The notes: generated from the letters alone by a model not told the origin. Counted from the first letter of the stretch, positions 50,816-60,389 are shown. The stretch is DNA of 64,000 nucleotides from Planctomycetes bacterium MalM25 (GCA_007745835.1 CP036424.1:4203968-4267967), one strand, 5' to 3'. A program made the numbers and translations.

Positions 50816-53191
50816 ATGCCACGCCTTTTGCGGACCACGGTTGTAGCGGTTGTGCTGCTAGCGCAGCTTGCCCAACTCACCCATGCGCAACGCCTGCGTG
50901 CCGACCGTTCGCCGGTCGACCCGGCGCGGGTGCTCGCGTCGATCGACCGGGCGATCGGTTTCCTCAAGCGCAAGCAGAACCGGCGGGGCGGATGGAACGA
51001 CGGGGCGGCGAACCCGGGGGGCGTGTCGTCGTTGGCGACGCTCGCCCTGCTCGAGGCGGGGCTCGGGCCGGCCGACCCGACCATCGAGAAGGCGCTGAAG
51101 TACCTTCGCAAGATCGAGCCGAACTCGACCTACGTCGTTTCGCTGCAAACGATGGTGCTCGCCGCCGCCACGCCCCGCCGCGACCGGGTGCTGATCGAGC
51201 GCAACGCCCGCTGGCTGGAGAAGGCGCAGCGCAAGGCGGGCGAAGGCTCGGGCGGCTGGCACTACGGGCTCGACGGCGCGCCGGCGACCGACCCGAGCAA
51301 CTCGCAGTTCGCCGTCCTCGGCCTCTACAGCGCTCAGCAGGCGGGCGTGCGGCTCGACCCGGAGGTCTGGCGCCGCGCGGGCGCGTACTGGCGCAAACGC
51401 CAGAACGACAACGGCTCGTGGCACTACAACACGCCGGCGCTCGCCAGCGGCAGCATGACCTGCGCGGGCGTGGGGGCGCTGGTGATCGTCGATCTCGCCA
51501 GCGGCGAGGGCGACGCCCGCGTCCAGGACAACGGGACCGTCGCCTGCTGTCAGCCGCGCGACAACGACCAGGCGATCGAGAAGGGGCTGGCGTGGCTCGG
51601 CCGCAACTTCTCGGTCCGCGGCAACCCGGTGGGACGCAAGATCGTCGAGGACTGGCACTTCTACTACCTCTACGCATTAGAGCGCGCCGGGCGGCTCAGC
51701 GCGCGGCGGCTGATCGACCAGCACGACTGGTACCGCGAGGGGACCGAGTACCTGGTCCGCAACCAAGAAGAACTGACCGACACCTGGGTCGGCGGGCGTT
51801 TCGAGAACAACCAGACGATCACCACCGCGTTCGGGCTGCTCTTCCTCTCGAAGGGCCGCCGGCCGGTCGTGCTCGCCAAGGCGCAGCCGTCCGGCGAGGG
51901 CGCCGACCCGCGGGCGTGGGCGCCCCACCGCCACGACGCGGCGCACCTGGCGCACACGGCGAGCGAGGCGTGGGACCTGCCGATGAGCTGGCAGACGATC
52001 GACCCGACGCGCGCCACGGTCGACGACCTGAAGCTCGCGCCGGTGCTCTACACCAGCGGCGACGCGCCGCTCACCGCGCTCGCGCCGCACGGGACCAAGC
52101 TGCGCGAGTACCTCGACGGGGGCGGGTTCCTGCTCGCCGAGGCGCCCTGCGGCGGCGACGCGCCGGCGGCGCGGGCCCAGATCGAACGCCTCGTCGCGGC
52201 GATCTTCCCGGAGCCCGAGTACCGGCTGCGGCAGATCGAGCCCTCGCACCCGCTCTGGCGGATGGAGCGGCTCGTGCGGCCCGACTCGGCGTACGTCGGC
52301 TCGCTGTGGGGCGTCGAGTACGGCTGCCGGACGTGCGTTGTCTTCTGCGACCACGACCTGTCGTGCTACTGGGAACTGGACGCGCCGTCGCTGACCGAGA
52401 ACTACCCCGAGCCGGTCCGCCGGCGGATCGACGACGCCCGGGCGATCGGCCTCAACGTGCTGGCGTACGCCACCAACCGCGAACCGCGCGGCAAGGAGCA
52501 GCAGTTCGTCGAGGAGGCGACCCGCCTCGAGTTCACGGCGGCCGGCAAGCGCGGGCTGATCGAGGTCGCCAAGCTCCGACACGGCGGCGGCTGCAACGAC
52601 GCGCCCGGCGCGCTGGCGAACCTGCTGCGGGCCGCCGCGCAGAGCGACGCGCAGCTCGCGGTCGCCCCCACGCCGGTCGAGGTCGCCGCGGACGACCCGG
52701 CGTTGCCGCGCCAGCACTTCGCCTTCACACACGGCCGCCGCGACTTCCGCCTGTCGGCCGCCGAACGCCGCGCGCTCGGCGAGTACCTCCGCAACGGGGG
52801 CACGCTGCTAGCGGACGCTATCTGCGCCAGCACCGAATTCGCCCGCGCCTTCCGCCGCGAGGTCGCCGCCGCGCTGCCTGAAGCCCGCTTCGAGCGGGTT
52901 CCGCCCGACGACCCGCTGCTGACCGACGCCTTCGGCGGGTTCGACATCCGCACCGTCGAGGTCCGCAACCCGCAGCCGGTCGGCGACAACCAACCGCTAG
53001 CCGCCCGCGTCCGCCGCGAGGCGCCGTTGCTCGAGGGCGTCCAGATCGACGGCCGCTGGGCCGTGGTCTTCTCGCCGTACGACCTCAGCTGCGCCCTCGA
53101 GCAGCACGAGGCGGTCCAATGCCGCGGCTACCGCCGCGAGGACGCGGCCCGGATCGGGCTGAACGTCTTGCTGTACTCGATCACGCAGTGA
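50816..53191 (+). CDS. DUF4159 protein with N-terminal terpenoid-cyclase-like repeats
   Basis: 791 residues with a signal peptide (to about THAQ). Residues 40-330 hold prenyltransferase/squalene-oxidase-type repeats: QNRRGGWNDG, GSGGWHYGLDGAPATDPSNSQFAVLGL, NDNGSWHYN and WHFYYLYALERAGRL. From about 395 two DUF4159-like units follow (LKLAPVLYTSGDAPLTALAPHGTKL, ending in FCDHDLSCYWE; and LIEVAKLRHGGGCNDAP ending in FSPYDLSCALEQ). The protein is exported and lacks a C-terminal anchor. It sits divergent from moxR, the place DUF4159 proteins often take. Function unknown. Confidence 0.88.
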   Translation: MPRLLRTTVVAVVLLAQLAQLTHAQRLRADRSPVDPARVLASIDRAIGFLKRKQNRRGGWNDGAANPGGVSSLATLALLEAGLGPADPTIEKALKYLRKIEPNSTYVVSLQTMVLAAATPRRDRVLIERNARWLEKAQRKAGEGSGGWHYGLDGAPATDPSNSQFAVLGLYSAQQAGVRLDPEVWRRAGAYWRKRQNDNGSWHYNTPALASGSMTCAGVGALVIVDLASGEGDARVQDNGTVACCQPRDNDQAIEKGLAWLGRNFSVRGNPVGRKIVEDWHFYYLYALERAGRLSARRLIDQHDWYREGTEYLVRNQEELTDTWVGGRFENNQTITTAFGLLFLSKGRRPVVLAKAQPSGEGADPRAWAPHRHDAAHLAHTASEAWDLPMSWQTIDPTRATVDDLKLAPVLYTSGDAPLTALAPHGTKLREYLDGGGFLLAEAPCGGDAPAARAQIERLVAAIFPEPEYRLRQIEPSHPLWRMERLVRPDSAYVGSLWGVEYGCRTCVVFCDHDLSCYWELDAPSLTENYPEPVRRRIDDARAIGLNVLAYATNREPRGKEQQFVEEATRLEFTAAGKRGLIEVAKLRHGGGCNDAPGALANLLRAAAQSDAQLAVAPTPVEVAADDPALPRQHFAFTHGRRDFRLSAAERRALGEYLRNGGTLLADAICASTEFARAFRREVAAALPEARFERVPPDDPLLTDAFGGFDIRTVEVRNPQPVGDNQPLAARVRREAPLLEGVQIDGRWAVVFSPYDLSCALEQHEAVQCRGYRREDAARIGLNVLLYSITQ

Positions 53192-53607
53192 GGAGATGGG
53201 GGGATGGCGTAGCGAGGGGGCATGCGGCGTCCGGAAAATCGGTTTGGGAGGGCGACGCTCCCGCGGAGCCTGCTCCGGGTACCCGCTTCTCGGCTCGGCG
53301 GGAGCCTCGCCCTCCCGATGCAATCGACATCCTTACCGAAGAGGAATGTCCACGCTCCTTTGAAGACTCGCGCTCAATTCGTTGAATCAGCTAGCACGTT
53401 AGTCAGCACCTAGCGGACATCCCCCATCTTCTCAGAATCAACGGCTTCCAACTCGCCGTCATAAAGCGCTCGGCGAGGTTGGACCCAACGAACGCCATCC
53501 CCTTATCTCCGCTCGGTTTAGCGGCGCCAGCACGCCCCGGTTCTGTTGACCCCCCGCGGGGCGCTCCCTACCATCCGCCCCGATTCTGACCGCCCCCGCT
53601 GCGCGCG
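53192..53607. other. 416-nt region with nested inverted repeats
   Basis: No gene is visible. Outer arms GGAGATGGGGGGATGGCGT (53192-53210) and ACGCCATCCCCTTATCTCC (53492-53510) match at 17 of 19 positions. Inside lies GGGAGGGCGACGCTCCCGCG + GAGCC (53246-53270) against GGCTCGGCGGGAGCCTCGCC + CTCCC (53292-53316), a near-perfect 25-nt pair with a 21-nt loop. The remaining part from 53511 must include the promoter of the LptD-like gene; no clear box was found. Confidence 0.75.
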
Positions 53608-56600
53608 TTGCGTGTGGCGGACGGTCACCGGCTGCGACGGCAAGGACGCCCCGACATCCGCTCCGCGAGTTGCTCACGATCGAACCGACGCCTCGGCTTG
53701 CGCTCGCTTTGCGCGCTGGCGGTGGCGCTTGTCGTGCGCGGGGCGGCGGCCGAGGTGGAGATGCCGCGGCCCGAGACAAGCGAGCCGATCCGGGTCGCCG
53801 CGTCGCAAACCGAGCGCTGGACGCAGGGCGACTACACCGTGTGGCGGCTGCGGGGCAGGGTCGAGCTGACCCAGGGCCCGAGCGCCTGGCGCGGCGAGGA
53901 GGCGATCGTCTGGGTCGATCAGCCCGCCTCGTTCGACAAGCCGACCAAGCTGATCGTTTATCTCGAAGCGGGCGCGGACGCGCCGGTCCGCGTCGATCTG
54001 TACAGCGACAAGCCCGACCCGGCCGCCACGCCGATCGCCCGCCAGCAGGCGAGCGAGTGGTTCGGCCGGCTGTGGTCGGTCGGCGGGGTGACGTGGGAGA
54101 CGCCCCCGCCCGGCGGCGAGCCGGCGGAGAAGCCGGCCGTCTTCACGCGCGGGCTGGCCCGATTCAACTCCGAGTGGGACTCGCTCGAAGGCGACCTGCC
54201 GACCGACGGCCGGAAACGCGACGACAGCCTGCAACCCGTGCAGTTCCTCGGCGACCCGTTCGCCACGGTCGCGCCGGCGCCGGTGGTCGTTGACGCCAGC
54301 CAGCCGAGCTTCCGCAGCGTACAGCTCTTCCCCCGCTACGGCGCCGGCATGAAGGTCGAGATCTTCACGCCCCCCGGAGGCGAGGCGGTCGGCCAGCTGT
54401 CAGGCGGCGTGCAGCTGGTCATCAGCGGCGTCGACGTGCCCGGCATGCCCGCCGCCGCGGGGCCGGTCGATCGGGTCGATCTCGAAGCGGACCGCGCCGT
54501 GGTGTGGACCTCGGGCGTCGCCGGGCTCACAGGCGGCCGGATCGACCAGTCGGGCGAGACGCCGCTGGAGATCTACCTGGAAGGGAACATCGAGTTCCGC
54601 CAGGGCGAGCGGACGATCTACGCCACGCGCATGTTCTACGACGCCCGCCGCCGCACGGGCGTGATCCTCGACGCGGAGCTGCTCACGCCCGTGCCGGAGA
54701 TCGACGGCGTAGAGTACCCCGGTCTGGTCCGCTTGAAGGCGGACGCGCTGCGGCAGCTGGAGGACTCGCGGTTCATCGCGGACAACGCCACTTTCACCAC
54801 AAGCCGCCTCGAGGAGCCGACCTACGCCCTCAAGTCGAAGCGGATCACGTTCGAGGACTTCCAGCGTCCGGTCATCGACCCGGTGACCGGCACGCAAGCG
54901 GCCAACCCGTTCACGGGCGAGCCCCTTTACAACCGCGAACAGAGCGCCACCGCCGAGGGGAACCGCGTCGAGTTCGGCGGGGTGCCGTTGCTCTTCTGGC
55001 CGACGATCGAGACCGATCTGAAAGAGCCGTCGTACTACATCGACGACTTCCAGGTCCGCAACGACTCGATCTTCGGCTTCCAGATCCTCACCGACTGGAA
55101 CGTCTACCAGTTGCTCGGCGCCAAAGCCCCGCCCGGCATCGACTGGACCGTGACGGCCGACTACCTGAGCGAGCGCGGCCTCGGCTACGGCACGACTTAC
55201 GAGTACGGCATCGACCGCTTCGCGGGCGTGGACGGCCCCGCCAACGGTCGGTTCGATCTCTGGCTGATCGACGACAACGGCATCGACACGCTCGGCCTCG
55301 GCCGCCGCGACATCATCCCGGAGGAGTCGTTCCGCGGCCGCGCGTTCTGGGACCACCAGCAGAAGATCCGCGGCGGGGTGCTGAACGACTGGAAGGCGCA
55401 GGCGCAGATCGGCTGGATCAGCGACCGCACCTTCCTCGAGCAGTACTACGAGCGCGAGTGGGACGAGCGGGCCGATCAGCCGACGGGCGGCCGCCTCCGC
55501 CGGACGGTCGACAACCAGTCGCTCTCGATCGAGGCGAACGGCCAGCTCAACGAGTTCTTCACCGAGACCGAGTGGCTGCCGCGGCTCGACCACTGGCTGA
55601 TGGGCCAGGACCTGGGCGGGCAGACGCTCACTTGGTTCGCGCACTCGCACGTCGGCTACGCCGACCTCAACCCGGCGTCGACTCCCACGTCGGCGCAGCT
55701 CGCCGGGCAGTTCTTCCTGTTCCCGTGGGAGGCCGCCCTCGAGGGCGAGCGGGCCGCGACCCGCCAGGAGATCGACCTGCCGATCAACCTCGCGCCGTGG
55801 GGCGTGCCGATGAAGGTCGTGCCCTTCTTCCTGGGCGAGGCGGCCCACTGGGGCGCGAGCCTCGCCGGCGACGACCTCCAGCGCACCTACTTGCACACGG
55901 GCGTGCGGGCCAGCGCCCCGTTCTGGGCCGTCAACCCGAACGTCCGCGACCCGCTGTTCAACCTCGACGGCCTGGCGCACAAGGTCGTGTTCGACGCGGA
56001 GGCTTCCTACACCGACGCGTCGCGCAACGTGGAGGAGTTCGCCCTCTTCGACGAGATCGAGGACAACGCGTTGGAAGACATCCGCCGGCGGATCTTCTTC
56101 CCGACCGTGCCGGCGTTCCAGGACCCGCGGTTCCACCTGGTCCGTTCGGGGATTCAGGGCTGGGTCGCGTCGCCGACGACCGAGGTGGTCGATGACCTGT
56201 CGGTCGTGCGGATGGGGATGCGTCATCGCCTGCAAACGAAACGGGGCGCGCCGGGCAACCAGCGGGTTGTCGACTGGCTCACATTCGACTCGAACGCGAG
56301 CTACTTCCCCGAGGACGACCGCGACAACTTCGGCGAGCCGATCGGCCTGGTCGACTACGACCTCGCCTGGCACCTGGGCGACCGCTTCACCTTCCTGTCG
56401 GACGGCTTCTACGACTTCTTCACCGACGGCCTGCAGACCTACTCCGCGGGGGTCGCGCTCAACCGCCCCTCGCGAGGCAACGCCTATGTCGGCTGGCGGA
56501 GCGTCCGCGGGCCGTTCAACTCGGACCTGCTCTCGCTCCGCTTCAACTACCGCTTCGGGCCGAAGTGGATCGGCTCGGCGTCGACCGTCATCGACTTCGG

Positions 56601-56802
56601 CGAGGCGGGCAACATCGGGCAGACCTTCTCGATCTCGCGCATCGGGGAGTCGCTGCTCTTCACGCTCGGCCTGAACGTCGACGAGTCGAAGGACAACGTC
56701 GGCGTGAGCTTCCTGCTCGAACCGAGGTTCCTGCCGAAGACCAACCTGACCCGCAGAACCGGCATCGACATCCCCCCCGCCGGGGCCGACGGCCTCGAAT
56801 GA
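53608..56802 (+). CDS. LptD/OstA-like outer-membrane protein
   Basis: 1064 residues from TTG at 53608; the start is uncertain, but a signal peptide-like stretch ending RGAAAEVE (about residue 48) supports export. An N-terminal OstA-like beta-jellyroll part (GNIEFRQGERTIYATRMFYD, then DNATFTTSRLEEPTYALKSKRITF) is followed by VEFGGVPLLFWPTIETDL, a recognisable LptD segment, and a long region of alternating beta strands that would form the barrel (LSERGLGYGTTYEYG; WRSVRGPFNSDLLSLRFNYRFGP). It would be the translocon that puts lipopolysaccharide-like lipid in the outer leaflet. Planctomycete LptD proteins differ much from E. coli. Confidence 0.8.
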   Translation: MRVADGHRLRRQGRPDIRSASCSRSNRRLGLRSLCALAVALVVRGAAAEVEMPRPETSEPIRVAASQTERWTQGDYTVWRLRGRVELTQGPSAWRGEEAIVWVDQPASFDKPTKLIVYLEAGADAPVRVDLYSDKPDPAATPIARQQASEWFGRLWSVGGVTWETPPPGGEPAEKPAVFTRGLARFNSEWDSLEGDLPTDGRKRDDSLQPVQFLGDPFATVAPAPVVVDASQPSFRSVQLFPRYGAGMKVEIFTPPGGEAVGQLSGGVQLVISGVDVPGMPAAAGPVDRVDLEADRAVVWTSGVAGLTGGRIDQSGETPLEIYLEGNIEFRQGERTIYATRMFYDARRRTGVILDAELLTPVPEIDGVEYPGLVRLKADALRQLEDSRFIADNATFTTSRLEEPTYALKSKRITFEDFQRPVIDPVTGTQAANPFTGEPLYNREQSATAEGNRVEFGGVPLLFWPTIETDLKEPSYYIDDFQVRNDSIFGFQILTDWNVYQLLGAKAPPGIDWTVTADYLSERGLGYGTTYEYGIDRFAGVDGPANGRFDLWLIDDNGIDTLGLGRRDIIPEESFRGRAFWDHQQKIRGGVLNDWKAQAQIGWISDRTFLEQYYEREWDERADQPTGGRLRRTVDNQSLSIEANGQLNEFFTETEWLPRLDHWLMGQDLGGQTLTWFAHSHVGYADLNPASTPTSAQLAGQFFLFPWEAALEGERAATRQEIDLPINLAPWGVPMKVVPFFLGEAAHWGASLAGDDLQRTYLHTGVRASAPFWAVNPNVRDPLFNLDGLAHKVVFDAEASYTDASRNVEEFALFDEIEDNALEDIRRRIFFPTVPAFQDPRFHLVRSGIQGWVASPTTEVVDDLSVVRMGMRHRLQTKRGAPGNQRVVDWLTFDSNASYFPEDDRDNFGEPIGLVDYDLAWHLGDRFTFLSDGFYDFFTDGLQTYSAGVALNRPSRGNAYVGWRSVRGPFNSDLLSLRFNYRFGPKWIGSASTVIDFGEAGNIGQTFSISRIGESLLFTLGLNVDESKDNVGVSFLLEPRFLPKTNLTRRTGIDIPPAGADGLE

Positions 56803-56841
56803 CGCGTCCCCCGGCGCCCGGCGGCGAACTACCCTCTTAGC

Positions 56842-57204
56842 ATGGCCGATCGCCCCGATTTCAAACCGTCGACCTGGCTCGGCAAGTTCGCCTGCGCGTT
56901 CCGTGGCCTGTGGGTCGGCGTGCGGGGGCAGAGCAGCTTCGCGATCCACATCCCGGTCATGATCGGCGTGCTCGTGATGGGGTGCGTCGTCAGCGTGCCG
57001 TGGGTCGAGTGGTGCCTGCTGCTGCTGGCGATCTCGCTGGTGCTGGCGGCCGAGCTCGTCAACTCGGCGCTCGAGGTGCTCGCCAAAGCGGTGACCGACG
57101 AGTACAGCGAGCCCGTCCGCGACGCCCTGGACATCGCCAGCGCGGTGGTCTTCGTCGCCTCGTTCGGGGCGGCGTGCGTCGGGCTGATCATCCTGTTCGG
57201 CTGA
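56842..57204 (+). CDS. DgkA-type diacylglycerol/undecaprenol kinase
   Basis: 120 residues, three hydrophobic helices. AAELVNSALEVLAKAVTDEY is the DgkA signature (E-x-x-N-S-A-x-E), and SFAIHIPVMIGVLVMG is the first helix region. It would phosphorylate a membrane lipid alcohol with ATP, either diacylglycerol or undecaprenol. It starts 39 nt after the LptD-like gene, same strand, so the two may be co-transcribed. Confidence 0.9.
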   Translation: MADRPDFKPSTWLGKFACAFRGLWVGVRGQSSFAIHIPVMIGVLVMGCVVSVPWVEWCLLLLAISLVLAAELVNSALEVLAKAVTDEYSEPVRDALDIASAVVFVASFGAACVGLIILFG

Positions 57205-57268
57205 CGCGGCCCTGGTGGGCTACACTGAGATTGATCGCCTCGTCGCCCCAAGCCCCTCGGAAGAAACG

Positions 57269-57862
57269 ATGCGCCTCGCCACGCTCCTAGGCTGCCTTGT
57301 CAGCCTCACGCCGTTCACCGCGCTCGCCCAGCCCGGCTTCCTCAAAGACGCGATCGACAGCGCCACCGGCGGGGCCGAGCGCCGCAACGATCTGGAAGGC
57401 GGCATCTGGGAGTACAAGGTCGTCCAGCGGACCGGCCAGAAGAAGACCGTGCTGCAGGGCAAGGTCCGCATCCGCGACGAGGCCGCCTTCGATGTCGCCG
57501 GCTCCGCCAAGGGGGACCTGCTCAACGAGGCCGGCATCGAGGCTCCCGACGAGGGGGGCTCGTTCCCCTTCGGCATCAAGCCGCCCACCAACCTCGGCGT
57601 CCTCGACCGCGTGGCCGAGGGCAACCGGGGCGGCGACCGCATCGCCGACATCACCTACAAGCGCGCCCGCAACAGCACCACCGCCACGCCGAAGGTCACC
57701 TTCCGGTTCGACACCGACGACGAGCACCCCCTCTCGGGCGAGGCCTTGGTGAAGTACGACACCCGCAACGGCGGCGGCGTGTGGCGTGGCTCGTACTACG
57801 CGGTGCAGCCCGATGGCAAGAAGAAACGCTGGAACTTCGAGCTGCGGTTCATCGAGGACTGA
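57269..57862 (+). CDS. Small exported protein, unknown
   Basis: 197 residues from ATG at 57269, preceded by GGAAG. A signal peptide (to about ALAQ) is clear. The mature part is polar and probably beta-rich (IWEYKVVQRTGQKKTVLQGKVRIRDEAAF; PKVTFRFDTDDEHPLSG; WNFELRFIED). No family recognised. It ends 12 nt from the stop of the convergent sulfatase gene. Confidence 0.78.
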   Translation: MRLATLLGCLVSLTPFTALAQPGFLKDAIDSATGGAERRNDLEGGIWEYKVVQRTGQKKTVLQGKVRIRDEAAFDVAGSAKGDLLNEAGIEAPDEGGSFPFGIKPPTNLGVLDRVAEGNRGGDRIADITYKRARNSTTATPKVTFRFDTDDEHPLSGEALVKYDTRNGGGVWRGSYYAVQPDGKKKRWNFELRFIED

Positions 57863-57874
57863 TCGCGGTTCGCG

Positions 57875-59530
57875 TTACTTGTCGTGCTTGTTCTCGCCAG
57901 GGATGTAACGCCGTCTGCCCTGCCGTGATTGCAGGTAAGCGTCCGAGATGGCCCGCGCCGCTTCGCGATCGCGCGGGTCGTCGTCCCAGAAGCCCTGGAT
58001 CACCGCCTCGACTTCCGGGTAGTCATCGCCCGTGTCTCCGACGCGCACCCGGGTCTCGCGGAGAAGCGCCTTCATCTGCTTCGTCGCGGACCGGTACTTC
58101 GGATCGTTGTACACGTTGTTGTGCTCGAGCGGATCGACCCTCAGGTCGTACAACTCCCAGCCGGGCGGGGTCCGCGGCTTGCCGCGGTCGCGGAAGTCCA
58201 CGCCGTAGTAGTAGATGAGCTTGAAGTCCTTGGTGCGGACTCCCAGGTGGGCGGGCACGTCGTGGTGCGCGATGTGCATCCAGTAGCGGTAGTACGCGGC
58301 CTCTTTCCAATCGGGCGCCTCGTGCCCGGTTTCGCAGAGCGAGCGGAACGATCGGCCCTGAACGCCCTCGGGGACCTCGGCGCCGGCGAAGTCGAGGAGC
58401 GTCGGCGCGAGGTCGACGTTCTCCACGATGGCGTCCGTCCGGCGCCCGCTCGGGATCACGCCCGGGTAGTGCAGGATCAGGGGCGTCCGCATCGACTCGT
58501 CCAGCCCCCAACGCTTATCGATGTAGTCGTGCTCACCGAGCATCATCCCTTGGTCCGACGTGTAGACGATCAACGTGTTCTCGAGCAGGCCCTCCCGTTC
58601 GAGGTAGGCCAGCAGCCTCGCCAAGTTGTCGTCCACCCCTTTGACGCAGCGGAGGTAGTTCTTGAGGTAGGTCGCGTACGCCCGCTCGCCCGCTTCACGA
58701 TCGGACAGCGATGGATCGTCCGCGTACATGTGCGTGTAGTTGCGGAAAGGGTTGCGGCGTGTGACCGAGGTCCCGATGTGCGGGAGCAACGCGTCGTCGC
58801 GGCCGCGGGTCGCGAGCGACCCGTACCCCTCGGGCGGCGCCCACATCGAGTCGGGCAGGGGGATCTCCGCCTCGGCCAAGTAGTCCTCGTACCGCGGAGC
58901 GTACTCGAAGAAATCGTGCGGGGCCTTGTATTGGTGCATCAAGAAGAAGGGCTTCGACTGATCGCGTTGCGTCCGCAACCAATCGAGCGTCAGGTCGGTG
59001 ATGGCGTCGGTCGAGTGCTTGCCGCGGACCTGGATGAGGTTCTCCGGCCACGGCTCCTCGCCGCGCACCACGAACGACGGGTCGAAGTACTTGCCCTGCC
59101 CCGGCAGGACGCAGTAGTAATCAAAGTCCTTCGGCTCGTTCGTCAGGTGCCACTTGCCGACGATCGCCGTTTGGTAACCCGCTCGGCGGAGCTGCTTGGG
59201 CAGCGTGTGGAACGCCGGGTCGAGGCTGTCGTCCAGGTCGCGCGTGTTGGTGGTGTGCGAGTACCGCCCGCTGATCACGCTGGCGCGTGCGGGCGTGCAG
59301 ATCGAGTTGCTGCAGAACGCGTTCTCGAAGAGCATCCCGCCTTGCGCCAGCGAGTCGATCGTCGGCGTCGGGTCCAAAGCGGCCAGCCGGCGCCCGTAGG
59401 CGCCCACCGCCTGCGACGTGTGGTCGTCCGAGGCGATGAACAGGAGGTTCGGCCTGCCCGCCGACGCCACCACGGGGGCCCATCCCGTGAGGACGAGCGC
59501 CATCAGCAAGCAGCGTTGAGTACGATCCAC
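57875..59530 (-). CDS. Exported sulfatase (formylglycine type)
   Basis: 551 residues from GTG at 59530, with a signal peptide (to about VASAG). The metal-binding Asp pair is in FIASDDHTS (D35-D36); the catalytic site is SICTPARAS (C78-T-P-A-R82), where Cys is converted to formylglycine. Later landmarks are VGKWHL and DHTD-like segments such as TSDQGMMLGEH. It would cleave sulfate esters from a polysaccharide, a common trait of planctomycetes that degrade algal glycans. No anchor signal is seen. Its substrate is unknown. Confidence 0.93.
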   Translation of the reverse strand: MDRTQRCLLMALVLTGWAPVVASAGRPNLLFIASDDHTSQAVGAYGRRLAALDPTPTIDSLAQGGMLFENAFCSNSICTPARASVISGRYSHTTNTRDLDDSLDPAFHTLPKQLRRAGYQTAIVGKWHLTNEPKDFDYYCVLPGQGKYFDPSFVVRGEEPWPENLIQVRGKHSTDAITDLTLDWLRTQRDQSKPFFLMHQYKAPHDFFEYAPRYEDYLAEAEIPLPDSMWAPPEGYGSLATRGRDDALLPHIGTSVTRRNPFRNYTHMYADDPSLSDREAGERAYATYLKNYLRCVKGVDDNLARLLAYLEREGLLENTLIVYTSDQGMMLGEHDYIDKRWGLDESMRTPLILHYPGVIPSGRRTDAIVENVDLAPTLLDFAGAEVPEGVQGRSFRSLCETGHEAPDWKEAAYYRYWMHIAHHDVPAHLGVRTKDFKLIYYYGVDFRDRGKPRTPPGWELYDLRVDPLEHNNVYNDPKYRSATKQMKALLRETRVRVGDTGDDYPEVEAVIQGFWDDDPRDREAARAISDAYLQSRQGRRRYIPGENKHDK

Positions 59531-59834
59531 AGCAACCTCGCGACTGAGTAGGAGAACACACCGTGTGAGACGGCGACGCCGATCGTGCGCCTTCGTCACA
59601 CAGTGAGTAGCTTCAACCGGCCCGTTCCTTGGGTCAACCTTCTGATGGCGGAACTCCCACTGAAGGGGCCAAGAGCGTGCCACGGACTTGGGCTCCCCCC
59701 CTGCGCGGCCACCCGAAGAACCCCAAGGCCTTCGCTCGCCCCCCCAAGCGTTCCCGACTATGCTCGGCGACACCTTTTCCATTTTCCGTGCCGCGTTTTC
59801 GCGCCGACGCCACCCCCTCTACCGGAGCCGTCTA
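59531..59834. other. 304-nt divergent region, no gene seen
   Basis: It separates the sulfatase start (59530, minus) and the PEP-CTERM start (59835, plus), so it holds both promoters. The frame open to the left of 59835 lacks supported starts. No palindrome or RNA motif stands out. Confidence 0.4.
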
Positions 59835-60389
59835 ATGATCCGCACTCTGTCCGTCGCCCTCATCTCGCTCGCCGCCGCCTCGCACGCTAGCGCGGCCTTG
59901 CTCAGCGTGCCCGGCATCCCCTCGTTCAACACGAGCCTCGGCACGCTCACTAAGGCGACGGTCACCATCGACCCGTTGCCGACCGTCACGTCGATCCACT
60001 CGGCCAACTTCGACAACATCGGCAACCACACGCACACCGCCTTCCCGTCCGCCGTTGCGGTGCCCGGCCTCGGCGCCTTCCCCTTCGTCCCGGTGCAAAC
60101 GAGCTTCGGCGACAGCAACCCGTTCAGCGACCACGACCACACGGTCGACCTGCTCCCCTCGGTCAAGATGTTCACCGGCCCCGACCTCGCCTGGTTCCTC
60201 GATCCGGCCAACGGCGTGAACTTCGTCACGTTCGTCACGTCCAGCACGAGCGAGAACGAGAACCACACGCACACGTTCCGCCCAACGCCGACTCAACCGA
60301 TGACCACGTTCGAATTCACTCCCGTGCCCGAACCGGGCGCCGCCCTCTTGGCGCTGCTCGGTTTCGCCGCCGGAGTCTGCCGTCGCTGA
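59835..60389 (+). CDS. Exported PEP-CTERM protein
   Basis: 184 residues from ATG at 59835. A signal peptide (to about ASA) precedes VPGIPSFNTSLGTLTKATVTI, which resembles the 'choice-of-anchor E' type of surface domain. His-rich bits (NHTHTAF, SDHDHTVD, ENHTHTF) stand out and could bind metal. The end is VPEPGAALLALLGFAAGV with a short basic tail, a PEP-CTERM anchor. A perfect 10-bp hairpin (60404-60436) follows the stop. Confidence 0.85.
   Translation: MIRTLSVALISLAAASHASAALLSVPGIPSFNTSLGTLTKATVTIDPLPTVTSIHSANFDNIGNHTHTAFPSAVAVPGLGAFPFVPVQTSFGDSNPFSDHDHTVDLLPSVKMFTGPDLAWFLDPANGVNFVTFVTSSTSENENHTHTFRPTPTQPMTTFEFTPVPEPGAALLALLGFAAGVCRR

Noticed and set aside
54400-56949. 849-codon open frame on the minus strand opposite the LptD-like gene
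   Set aside because: Low-complexity Arg/Val/Leu/Glu composition typical of antisense frames in high-GC DNA; no signal peptide or family.
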